Origin: Pontiellaceae bacterium
GTDB lineage: Bacteria; Verrucomicrobiota; Kiritimatiellia; Kiritimatiellales; Pontiellaceae
Direction of reading: 5' to 3'
Length of the DNA stretch: 64,000 nucleotides
NCBI GenBank assembly: GCA_016937945.1
Contig: JAFGVP010000088.1
Location: 28,735-92,734 of the forward strand
Shown here: positions 46,386 to 54,134 of the stretch, one piece after another
How positions within the stretch are numbered: position 1 is the first letter of the stretch
Layout: every line of letters begins with the position of its first letter
Translations under genes and position numbers: made by a program
Notes under the pieces: model-generated
Database searches by the model: none
What the model was told of the DNA's origin: nothing
What the model saw: the letters and a program-made list of their open reading frames with translations, nothing else

Positions 46386-46627
46386 TCTCGTTCTCCTTAG
46401 CTATTTCACCCCTCCATAAGCAGAGGAATCAGTGTATGTACACGTTCTGACCACCCGATAAAAGAATTTTCACCAATGGGTTAACATCACTTTGCTCCCG
46501 CTCAATCAGCAATATTTATCACAAATGATTGAGCTCCCTGACTCTTCTGTTGCAACTAGTACCACTTTGGTGTTTATTACGACATATGAGTTAAACCATA
46601 GGTTGACCTGTTAATAGAAAGGACATT

Positions 46628-47038
46628 ATGAAAGCGCTGTTAATTGTTGCACACGGAAGCCGCCGCAAGGAATCCAACGAGGAAGTCAGACGACTCGCCA
46701 AACGCATCAAGGAAAATGCCGGCCCGGCGTTTGACATGGTACAAAGTGCCTTTCTTGAAATATCCAGTCCCCAGATCGACTCCGCCATTGCCGACCTGGT
46801 TGACGCCGGCGCCGATGAAATCAAGGTATTTCCATACTTCCTCTCTGCTGGCACGCATGTTGTGAATGATATTCCGAGGATCATTAACGAAGAGCAACTT
46901 GCCCGCCCGAATCTCCACATCGAAATACTGCCCCACATGGGTGCCCTGCAGGGAATCAGCACACTTATCCTGAGTCAGATTTATCATGGAGCGCCGATCG
47001 CCCCCCAGCTGCAGGCGCTCGAACTGGAAACGGATTGA
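46628..47038 (+). CDS. CbiX/SirB-type chelatase family protein
   Basis: A 136-residue single-domain member of the class II chelatases that insert Co or Fe into sirohydrochlorin or related tetrapyrroles. The first metal-ligand His is in LIVAHGSRRKESN and the second in FPYFLSAGTHVVNDIP, as in CbiX. The short length corresponds to the half-size CbiX(S)-type or SirB N-half proteins. AAAGGA precedes the ATG. No cobalamin or sirohaem synthesis genes are adjacent, but B12-dependent metH lies within 8 kb downstream. Confidence 0.8.
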   Translation: MKALLIVAHGSRRKESNEEVRRLAKRIKENAGPAFDMVQSAFLEISSPQIDSAIADLVDAGADEIKVFPYFLSAGTHVVNDIPRIINEEQLARPNLHIEILPHMGALQGISTLILSQIYHGAPIAPQLQALELETD

Positions 47039-47081
47039 TGAACACTGACAGAACTCCATTTTCATAAATCCATTATTCTGT

Positions 47082-47110
47082 TTGACTTCACCTGACCATT
47101 CCCATAGGTT
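47082..47110 (+). promoter_or_regulatory. Putative rpsU promoter
   Basis: TTGACT (47082-47087), a 17-base spacer and TAGGTT (47105-47110) lie about 50 bases before rpsU. The -10 and following bases (TAGGTTCCGCC) nearly repeat those at 60188, ahead of another small basic-protein gene. Confidence 0.5.
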
Positions 47111-47158
47111 CCGCCCCTTGTTTTTGACCCCGAGCGTATGGGGGAGGTGAATTTAAAA

Positions 47159-47341
47159 ATGGCACAAGAAACCTGCGAAGTTAAAGTCCGTCGTGGCGAA
47201 AGCGTTGATCGCGCCCTGCGTCGCCTGAAAAAGGCACTGGACAAAGAAGGCATCCTGAAAACGATGCGTGCGAAGCGTCACTACGAAAAGCCGAGCGAAA
47301 AAAAGAAACGTTTGGCAAACAGCCGTCGTGGCCGTCGCTAA
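47159..47341 (+). CDS. rpsU: 30S ribosomal protein S21
   Basis: A 60-residue basic protein of the small ribosomal subunit, involved in mRNA initiation contacts. The sequence [20 protein letters not shown] at the N-terminus and the Lys/Arg-rich tail are typical of S21. The ATG at 47159 is chosen because GGAGGTGA lies 8 bases upstream; the in-frame ATG at 47138 precedes that ribosome site and would make it coding. It has its own likely promoter and a strong terminator, so it is a single-gene unit. Confidence 0.95.
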   Translation: MAQETCEVKVRRGESVDRALRRLKKALDKEGILKTMRAKRHYEKPSEKKKRLANSRRGRR

Positions 47342-47366
47342 TGGTTCCAACTGTTTTGGAATTTTA

Positions 47367-47394
47367 AAAGCTCCCTGTTTCGGGGAGCTTTTTT
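47367..47394 (+). terminator. Intrinsic terminator after rpsU
   Basis: AAAGCTCCC (47367-47375) pairs with GGGAGCTTT (47383-47391), and the T-run continues to 47394. It sits 25 bases beyond the rpsU stop. Confidence 0.9.
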
Positions 47395-47412
47395 CGTATT
47401 ATCCCGACATCA

Positions 47413-48297
47413 TCAGGAACGCAAATGCTGGTGCTTAATCAGAATTCCGGCACCAAAAAGAACAAACAGATGAAGAACCGACGGCTCGGGAATCACACTG
47501 ACCTGCCCGGTGGTGTACAGCCCAGAACAATCCCACTCCAAACCATCGGCGAGAGCCGGAAAAGCCGTGGCCGAAAACTGCCCGTTCACAGCCCCTCCCC
47601 AATCGAACAGATCAAAACAGGCTCCATTCGTTGGTGAAAAGCCATATTCCAAAGTCAGTCTAAGCACACCATCAAGATCAGCATCCCCCATGACACTCAA
47701 TCGATCAGGCCATCCGGTGGTATCGTGTTCATATCCTCCGAGCCTGATATCAAGCGTTCCATCAGGAGCAATTTCAAGAGCATTGGCAGAGGAGCATCCG
47801 GTCCCGATCGAGAGCCGCCCCCCCGCACCCACACTCGCCCAACTGGAGTTCGCAACCGTCAAGGTATCGCCAATCCAAACCTCCCCCCCGGACGAAACCT
47901 GCAGAAAAGTCGGTATTTCTCGAGCAAGATCCAAGCTCAAACCAGGCGCCCCCGGGCAATAGTAAGAAGAGAGAGAAATTTCATTGGTGGCACATAGCAT
48001 CGACCCTGCGCCGTAAACGTTTACCCCGTTCAGCAACTCAGAATAAACGACTCCCTGCGTGGCATTTCCATACGACTTCATTTTATCGCAAAGAAGCCGC
48101 CCTCCATTGACGACATCCAAGTGCCTCCCCCGGCCGCTCAAATAAACGCCCTTTGCTACGAGCTCAGAGTCAGCACCTTCAATCGAGAGTTCAGAAAAGT
48201 CGTCTGAAAAATAATAATCCTGAAGCGCAAACGTACTTGCACAAAACAGCAAATAAAACCCAGCCAGAACAACGTTCGACATGGCCCGATTTCTCAT
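47413..48297 (-). CDS. PEP-CTERM sorting-signal protein
   Basis: A 294-residue exported protein. The start at 48297 follows GGAGGGGG and gives a signal peptide (VVLAGFYLLFCASTFA). The body is beta-rich with repeated Gly/Leu strands (GGRLLCDKM, GGEVWIGDTLTVANSSW, GGRLSIGTG), resembling autotransporter-like passenger repeats. The end reads VIPEPSVLHLFVLFGAGILIKHQHLRS in pieces: a PEP motif, a hydrophobic helix and a short basic tail, the PEP-CTERM signal handled by exosortase. This implies an exosortase elsewhere in the genome, since none is in the window. The biological role is unknown; such proteins are usually surface or exopolysaccharide associated. Confidence 0.85.
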   Translation of the reverse strand: MRNRAMSNVVLAGFYLLFCASTFALQDYYFSDDFSELSIEGADSELVAKGVYLSGRGRHLDVVNGGRLLCDKMKSYGNATQGVVYSELLNGVNVYGAGSMLCATNEISLSSYYCPGAPGLSLDLAREIPTFLQVSSGGEVWIGDTLTVANSSWASVGAGGRLSIGTGCSSANALEIAPDGTLDIRLGGYEHDTTGWPDRLSVMGDADLDGVLRLTLEYGFSPTNGACFDLFDWGGAVNGQFSATAFPALADGLEWDCSGLYTTGQVSVIPEPSVLHLFVLFGAGILIKHQHLRS

Positions 48298-48508
48298 CAA
48301 CCCCCTCCTCCCACACATTATCCAGGACGCGGTCCGGCGACTACTAACACGGACTGGCCCGAAACATCTGCATGCACAGAATCCATATGCGCATTCTTGT
48401 TCTTATTTGCACACAAAACAAGCACAACAATGTTCTAGAATCTGCACCGATAAAACCGAAAGACTGTGCGCCTGCTTTACCCTTGCCATCGGAACAAGGA
48501 TTAGAGAG

Positions 48509-48593
48509 TGGTGCCCAGGGCGGGACTCGAACCCGCATGGCCGAAGCCGAGGGATTTTAAGTCCCTTGTGTCTACCGATTTCACCACCTGGGC
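48509..48593 (-). tRNA. tRNA-Leu (UAA)
   Basis: An 85-base class II tRNA on the minus strand. The acceptor GCCCAGG pairs with CCTGGGC, the anticodon stem-loop GGGA-CTTAAAA-TCCC carries TAA, and a long variable arm (CTCGGCTTCGG) and T-loop TTCGAGT are present. ACCA is encoded at the 3' end (48512-48509). Confidence 0.95.
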
Positions 48594-48735
48594 GTGAAAA
48601 GTCAAACGGAGCGGCATAAATAATCACCTCAACTGATCAAACACAATAAAAAAGGCGGTCGAACCGTTGATTGCGCCATCAGAGTCCACCAATAATCTAT
48701 TGATTTTATAAGAACCCAGATGGCACATTCATATT

Positions 48736-50451
48736 ATGTCGATGCAAACAACCAGAATACGAACCCTGCTTAATCAAACCGACCTTTTCTCGGCGGACCA
48801 GATTGAATCCCTTCTGGCAAATGCCAGAGAAAACCGTCAATCCATCAGCGAATCCGCTCTGGCCATTGTTCACGAACTGAAAGAGGATGAGTTCCTCTCC
48901 CGTCTCGCAGAGGCCATGAAACTGCCATTCCGCAGGCTAAAGGACGCAGAAATCAACGAAACGATTCTTGAGAGAATTCCGACCAAGGCGGTTTTTCAGT
49001 ACAATGTTGTACCCCTTGAAGAGCAGGACGATATTCTGCAGGTCGCGACCTGCAACCCATTTGTACCGGGACTGGTCGATGCGTTGCGTCTGGCTACCGA
49101 AAGTCGAATCCGGCTCGTATTAAGCCCTTCGGATGACATTTCAACGGCCGCCAAGAAATTCTACGGTGTCGGCGCGGAAACGCTTGATCGCATGATGCAG
49201 GACAGCGCAATTGATCTGGAAGACGAAGACAACCTGCTCAAACAGGATCTCAGCGAACTGGACCAAGAGGCCTCGGTCGTAAAATTTGTAAACCAGATTA
49301 TCTGGGAAGCCTACAAAGACCGGGCGACCGACATTCATATCGAGCCAATGGAGCTGGATCTTCGCATCCGTTATCGTGTGGACGGCGTTTTGCACGAAAC
49401 CCCGATGCCACCGAAACTGAAACGCTTCCAGTCGTCAGTCATTTCCCGTATCAAGGTCATGGCCAATATGGACATTGCCGAAAAACGCCTTCCGCAGGAC
49501 GGACGTATCGGCGTGCGCATCCGCGGCGAAGAGATCGATGTTCGTGTATCCACGATGCCGACGGTCTATGGCGAAAGCGTGAGCCTTCGCCTTCTGATGC
49601 GCGGCGGAGGACTGATCACCATGCAGGACCTGGGCCTGAATGATGAGGACAGCGCCCAGCTAAAAAAAATGATCACCCGCCCCCATGGAATCCTTTTGGT
49701 AACGGGACCGACAGGATCCGGAAAATCAACATCGCTTTACGCCTGGCTGCACACTATCAACTCCGTAGACAAGCGGATCATGTCTGCCGAAGACCCGATC
49801 GAATACGAAATGGCCGGCGTCAATCAGGTTCAAATGCGACCGGAAATCGGCCTCACATTTGCAAACACCCTAAGAACCTTCCTGCGTCAGGATCCGGATG
49901 TAATCATGGTCGGGGAAATCCGCGACCGAGAAACCGCGGAAATCGCCATTCGCGCGGCTCTCACCGGCCATCTGGTATTCAGCACCATTCACACGAACGA
50001 CTCGGCCAGTACGGTCACCCGTCTGCTCGACATGGGAATCGAACCGTTTCTTGTGGCATCCTCAGTTGAAGGTATCGTGGCCCAGCGACTTGTTCGCGGT
50101 CTCTGCAAAAACTGCCGGCGCCCAATGAAAGTGGATGAAGACTTTCTGCGGGAACATAATTTTCCGGTTGAGCGACTGAAAACAGAAGGCCCGATCTATG
50201 AGGCGGTCGGCTGTGACGAATGCCGGGGCAACGGATACAAAGGCCGGACCGGAATTTTTGAAATCCTACCCCTGACTGACGACATTCGACCGCTGGTTAT
50301 CGCACACTCATCGGCCAGCGAGATCAAGGCCTGCGCCCTGAAACATGGAATGCGAACCCTGCGCGAAGATGGCTGGGACAAGGTGATTGCCGGCGTCACG
50401 ACGATCGACGAAATCCTGCGCGTAACGGAAGATGACGAACTGGAAGGATAA
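48736..50451 (+). CDS. GspE/PilB-type secretion or pilus ATPase
   Basis: Cytoplasmic hexameric ATPase that powers a type II secretion or type IV pilus machine. Of its 571 residues, the N-terminal 150 match the MshEN/GspE-N-like domain (FLSRLAEAMKLPFRRL). Walker A GPTGSGKS is at 324-331. ASP/His-box sequences (SAEDPIEYEMAGVNQVQ, LRTFLRQDPDVIMVGEIRD, TGHLVFSTIHTND) follow, and a zinc site has CxxC at 457-460 and at 493-496. GspE and PilB cannot be told apart by eye. Other secretion genes are not adjacent. The converging gene downstream may belong to the same system. This machine is a candidate exporter for the giant surface proteins, which is inference only. Confidence 0.88.
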   Translation: MSMQTTRIRTLLNQTDLFSADQIESLLANARENRQSISESALAIVHELKEDEFLSRLAEAMKLPFRRLKDAEINETILERIPTKAVFQYNVVPLEEQDDILQVATCNPFVPGLVDALRLATESRIRLVLSPSDDISTAAKKFYGVGAETLDRMMQDSAIDLEDEDNLLKQDLSELDQEASVVKFVNQIIWEAYKDRATDIHIEPMELDLRIRYRVDGVLHETPMPPKLKRFQSSVISRIKVMANMDIAEKRLPQDGRIGVRIRGEEIDVRVSTMPTVYGESVSLRLLMRGGGLITMQDLGLNDEDSAQLKKMITRPHGILLVTGPTGSGKSTSLYAWLHTINSVDKRIMSAEDPIEYEMAGVNQVQMRPEIGLTFANTLRTFLRQDPDVIMVGEIRDRETAEIAIRAALTGHLVFSTIHTNDSASTVTRLLDMGIEPFLVASSVEGIVAQRLVRGLCKNCRRPMKVDEDFLREHNFPVERLKTEGPIYEAVGCDECRGNGYKGRTGIFEILPLTDDIRPLVIAHSSASEIKACALKHGMRTLREDGWDKVIAGVTTIDEILRVTEDDELEG

Positions 50452-50466
50452 AATCTTCCGGAGGGA

Positions 50467-51156
50467 TTATTCCATCGGAGGAAGAACACCTTCAGAAACA
50501 AGCTGATCATCCTGCTCGGGCGTCAGCTGAATCGGAAGCGGGGGCATACCGGAACGAAGCACTTCCATCTGGTATTCGCGCAGATTTTCCCGAACCGCTT
50601 CCCTCTGCTCTTCCAACTCCTCCTGAGATAGCTGAGGTTCTTCCGGCTTTTGCTCTTCAGGCTCCGCATTACGGCGAAAGCCGCTGCCAAAGCGCCGCTG
50701 CGGAGTCGCCGGCTCGGTCGGCTGTTTGGCCGTAGCAACAGCCGCTTTTGCTTTTGTAAGCTCAAACGGCACTTCCTTGCCTTCGTATTCCATGATGGCC
50801 GTGGAGTTTTCCAAATCGATCTTAACCAGCTTCATGGAACGGTAACTTTCGCCTTCCATGAGGATGATGCTTTTGGGATCGCCCTTCTTGGCCTTTTGAT
50901 TCTGAAATCCGGCTCGGACCTCGCCAGACTGACTTTGAAGCAAAAAACAGAGTCGGAGCTCCTTCTCGAGCACCTTAAACCCCACAGGAGCCGCGTCCTT
51001 GGTATCCACAAGCGGCTCATTCCCAAAGGGGGCTCGCTCAACAATGACTTCGTACCGGGAACGATCATACGCCTCCTCATCCTGACCGAAGCATGCCCGA
51101 CAGGCCAGCATAACCAGCAGCAATCCCGCCTTTTCCAAATTGACCCGTGTGCCCAT
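50467..51156 (-). CDS. Exported hypothetical protein next to the GspE/PilB gene
   Basis: A 229-residue protein with an N-terminal signal segment (LLLVMLACRACFG). Residues about 32-130 form a beta-rich stretch (YEVIVERAPFGNEP, SIILMEGESYRSMKLVKID, AIMEYEGKEVPFELT). This is loosely reminiscent of the HR/PDZ-preceding domain of GspC/PilP-type secretion proteins, where short strands end in 'V-x-L-x(2)-G-x(4)-L'. The remainder is a charged Glu/Gln/Pro-rich tail, probably disordered. It converges on the ATPase gene with only 15 bases between stops. I do not recognise a named family. A secretion-system accessory role is a guess from neighbour and layout. Confidence 0.6.
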   Translation of the reverse strand: MGTRVNLEKAGLLLVMLACRACFGQDEEAYDRSRYEVIVERAPFGNEPLVDTKDAAPVGFKVLEKELRLCFLLQSQSGEVRAGFQNQKAKKGDPKSIILMEGESYRSMKLVKIDLENSTAIMEYEGKEVPFELTKAKAAVATAKQPTEPATPQRRFGSGFRRNAEPEEQKPEEPQLSQEELEEQREAVRENLREYQMEVLRSGMPPLPIQLTPEQDDQLVSEGVLPPME

Positions 51157-51308
51157 AGTACTCTTTCCTGAAAGTTCGTATATTGTTTCGGAGCCAGTCT
51201 GCCGTCAAGCCCAACAGCTCGTCTGACTTGAGAAGCAGACAACGGATATATGCGGGATGCTATTGCAATCAAATGAGCGGAAACATCAATACGACAAATG
51301 CGCCTGAA

Positions 51309-52607
51309 CTATTTTCCATGATTACGGCGACGGCCTATTGGAATCGCCAGCGTCCCATTGAAGAACTCGATGATATGTCCGCGCTCGATCAGCCAACTGA
51401 GTGGTTTCAGGGCCTCTTTGGCTTCCAGCGATTTGGGATCCAGCGACGGATGCAGCACCTCAAGCACATGCATGCGCGTGGATCCGGGATTCTCCTTCAG
51501 AAACATCAGCACCTCGGCAATATTCGGCACCGTATCTTCCGGAGCAACCGGATGTGGTTTAATGTGCGTCACAAAATTAACCTTGCCCGCTTTGAACAGA
51601 TGCAGGTGCATATGCCGAAATGCGGCTCGCATGGAAAAAGACATCGACAATGGGAAACGGCTCTCCTTGATCCACACCTGATGGATTGTATGAACCAGAT
51701 CACGATCTTCCAGTTGCTGGGCCACCTTTGAAGGAACAATGGCACGGTGTACCGGTTCATAATGCTTTTCAATATCTCTGGCGAAAGCCAGCTCCACCTG
51801 CCGACGATTGAGTGGTTCTGCTTCGGTATCCCGCCTCGATCGATACATCGTCTGGCGTCGGCTCTCTTCGCGCCACTGCTCAATCAACTCTTCGTCACGA
51901 ACGACTTCCACCTGTTGCTTGACCTCGTCCAGTGAAAGATGAGGGAAGCGGGACTGATGGAGCTCCGTAAGTTTTTCAATATAGCTGTGATGATTCGGCG
52001 GCCCCAGCAAGATACCGGTCTTCCGGCAACGTGCCACACCCGGAAAACTGCCGCTGGGAGCCTCCCCCTCAATAACGTCCTCACTGTAGAAATCCGCCAA
52101 ATGGCGGCCCATTATGTGCTGGCGCACCGCTTCTTCCGACATACAAACCGCTTTACAGCAACGACACTGAAACAGCTGAAGATCACTGGTTTTGTCCACC
52201 TCAAGCTTAACCAGATATCCTTCGGCATCCTGAATCAGAAGATTGGCGAGATCCATCAAAGGATACGCCCTGCGGGAGTGATGAATCTGACGCACCAACG
52301 ATGCCAGCCGTTTTTGCTCCGGCAGAAAAGATACGCCGACCGGCAGTTCCCGGGCCGGATCAGGACGTGGCCGCCGTTCACCGCGATCTTCTCCCGAATC
52401 GCGACGGGGCCGTCTTGGCCGGTCTTCGCGACGATCATCGCGCCTGCCGCCGCGCCGTTCATTCCGTTCCGTCTTCGGTTCATATTCTTTTCGGGAATAG
52501 TGACTCTCGCCCGGGGGTTTTCGCGCCCACTGGGGCACAAAATTGAGATCAAGAATGACCTCATGAGAATCTGACCGTTCTTTATGTGTGTTGCTTTTCT
52601 CTTCCAT
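51309..52607 (-). CDS. Unknown protein with C2H2 zinc finger and Arg-rich tail
   Basis: A 432-residue protein of unrecognised family. Residues 48-85 are Arg/Asp-rich (ERRGGRRDDRREDRPRRPRR), probably disordered and nucleic-acid binding. A classical C2H2 arrangement follows: Cys148-x2-Cys151-x12-His164-x4-His169, inside FQCRCCKAV...VRQHIMGRH. The middle (about 215-330) is helical and rich in Arg and Glu. The C-terminal 90 residues (NIAEVLMFLKENPGSTRMHV through ERGHIIEFFNGTLAIP) look like a winged helix. A DNA- or RNA-binding role is inferred. No ribosome site is obvious at the chosen ATG. It is divergent from dinB, 85 bases away. Confidence 0.7.
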   Translation of the reverse strand: MEEKSNTHKERSDSHEVILDLNFVPQWARKPPGESHYSRKEYEPKTERNERRGGRRDDRREDRPRRPRRDSGEDRGERRPRPDPARELPVGVSFLPEQKRLASLVRQIHHSRRAYPLMDLANLLIQDAEGYLVKLEVDKTSDLQLFQCRCCKAVCMSEEAVRQHIMGRHLADFYSEDVIEGEAPSGSFPGVARCRKTGILLGPPNHHSYIEKLTELHQSRFPHLSLDEVKQQVEVVRDEELIEQWREESRRQTMYRSRRDTEAEPLNRRQVELAFARDIEKHYEPVHRAIVPSKVAQQLEDRDLVHTIHQVWIKESRFPLSMSFSMRAAFRHMHLHLFKAGKVNFVTHIKPHPVAPEDTVPNIAEVLMFLKENPGSTRMHVLEVLHPSLDPKSLEAKEALKPLSWLIERGHIIEFFNGTLAIPIGRRRNHGK

Positions 52608-52692
52608 AGGTGGCAGCCGTGTATTTATTTTAGGAAATCAGTTTAGATGATTATTACCCAATGAAAAGCCTTAACCCTTAGAGAGATTCACA

Positions 52693-53886
52693 ATGACTGA
52701 CGGAGGCCCGACATTCCTGCACGTGGACATGGATGCATTTTTCGCATCGGTCGAACAGCAGGACCATCAGGAACTGAGGGGCCGGCCAGTTGTTGTCGGG
52801 GCGCCATCCGATCAGCGCGGCGTTGTTGCGGCGGCATCATATGAAGCCCGAACGTTTGGAATCCACTCAGCCATGCCCTCTCGAACGGCGTATCAGAAAT
52901 GCCCGCATGCTGTATTTCTTCCGGTCAACATGTCCCGCTACAAAGAGGTTTCCCGATGCATCATGCGGATTTTTGAATCCTACACGCCCCTCGTTCAGCC
53001 GCTATCCATCGATGAAGCATTTCTTGATGTGTCCGGCGCCGGACACCTTTTCGGAGATGGAGAAACGATCGCCCGGAAAATACGACAGAACATTCGCAAC
53101 CAAACCGGCCTCACGGCCTCGGTCGGCGTTGCACCGAATATGTTTCTGGCAAAAATCGCGTCCGATATGAACAAGCCTGACGGCCTGACGATTGTACCGA
53201 GAGACCAGAAGGCCATTGAACAATTTCTCGCGCCGCTCCCCATCCAGCGTATGTGGGGCGTTGGCAAGGTAACCCGGAAAAAACTCCACTCCCTCGGCCT
53301 GAAAACGATCGGCGATCTCCAGCTATGTGATCCGCTGATTCTGACCCAGGCAATCGGCGCACACGCCGCGGAAGGCTTTATCCGCCTCGCCCAAGGGATT
53401 GACTCAAGAGGCATTGAAACAGAGTCGCCGGAAAAGAGCATCTCCAACGAAACGACATTCAGGAAAGACACGACGGATCTGGACGCCATTGAAGCCGCCT
53501 TCAAACGGCTGGTTGACAAGGTCGGATTCCGCCTTCGCGAGGCCGGCGCTTTTGCATCAACGGTTCATATTAAGATACGGTGGAGCGACTTTTCCACCAT
53601 CTCCCGGCAGATCCGACTCGATAAACCGTGCAACGACGACATCACCCTGAGGGAACAGGCGCTCATTCTTGTTCGGGAAAATCTCCGGCATCGCCCGGTT
53701 CGGCTCATCGGCTTCGGTGCCAGCCAGCTGGCCCACACCGATGCATCATCCACCCTCCAGCTCGATTTTCTGGAAACAGCAAATACAGAAACCCACGAGA
53801 AACGAAAACGGCTCAGCCAGACCAGCGACCAGATCAAAAAACGGTTTGGGTCCCAAAGTATCCGACGGGGATCAGACATCAAATAA
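52693..53886 (+). CDS. dinB: DNA polymerase IV (Y family)
   Basis: Error-prone translesion polymerase. The metal-binding residues are in VDMDAFFASVE (Asp12, Asp14) and LSIDEAFLDVS (Asp107, Glu108). GVAPNMFLAKIASDMNKPDG is the helix-hairpin-helix-adjacent palm motif, and the little-finger domain follows from about 250 to 355. The 397-residue length is normal, but a canonical C-terminal beta-clamp motif was not identified. It is divergent from the zinc-finger gene. No LexA box is recognised in the gap; a strong terminator lies about 90 bases after the stop. Confidence 0.94.
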   Translation: MTDGGPTFLHVDMDAFFASVEQQDHQELRGRPVVVGAPSDQRGVVAAASYEARTFGIHSAMPSRTAYQKCPHAVFLPVNMSRYKEVSRCIMRIFESYTPLVQPLSIDEAFLDVSGAGHLFGDGETIARKIRQNIRNQTGLTASVGVAPNMFLAKIASDMNKPDGLTIVPRDQKAIEQFLAPLPIQRMWGVGKVTRKKLHSLGLKTIGDLQLCDPLILTQAIGAHAAEGFIRLAQGIDSRGIETESPEKSISNETTFRKDTTDLDAIEAAFKRLVDKVGFRLREAGAFASTVHIKIRWSDFSTISRQIRLDKPCNDDITLREQALILVRENLRHRPVRLIGFGASQLAHTDASSTLQLDFLETANTETHEKRKRLSQTSDQIKKRFGSQSIRRGSDIK

Positions 53887-53975
53887 ATATTTATTTTTAA
53901 CCTATACTTTATTTATAAATATTTGTACTAAATCGAATCCAAGAGGAGTGAGACTGCTAAAGGTTTCTTCTTCCA

Positions 53976-54020
53976 GGCGGTGGCGGTCGTCCCCTATTTC
54001 AGACCCTCACCGCCTTTTTT
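53976..54020 (+). terminator. Intrinsic terminator between dinB and metH
   Basis: GGCGGTG (53976-53982) pairs with CACCGCC (54008-54014), an inner GGTC/GACC helix extends the stem, and six T's follow. The preceding sequence (53941-53975) has no recognisable riboswitch core but would form the leader if transcription began there. Confidence 0.85.
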
Positions 54021-54078
54021 CATTTGTGCCGCCCCCTCTTTCAGTCCCGTCATAATATTTAGGCCGCCTTTTATATTG

Positions 54079-54102
54079 AAATATCCGGATAAACGGATAT
54101 TT
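54079..54102. repeat. Perfect 9-base inverted repeat before metH
   Basis: AAATATCCG and its complement CGGATATTT flank GATAAA, ending 32 bases before the metH start. There is no T-run, so it is a candidate operator or leader hairpin for the methionine operon. Confidence 0.5.
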
Positions 54103-54134
54103 AGTCTTTCCATTCAACAAACAGGCCATTTCCC

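Noticed and set aside
53887..54134. Possible SAM, SAH or cobalamin riboswitch before metH
   Set aside because: No consensus core of any of these was recognisable; the main structure is an ordinary terminator at 53976-54020, though a covariance search would settle it.
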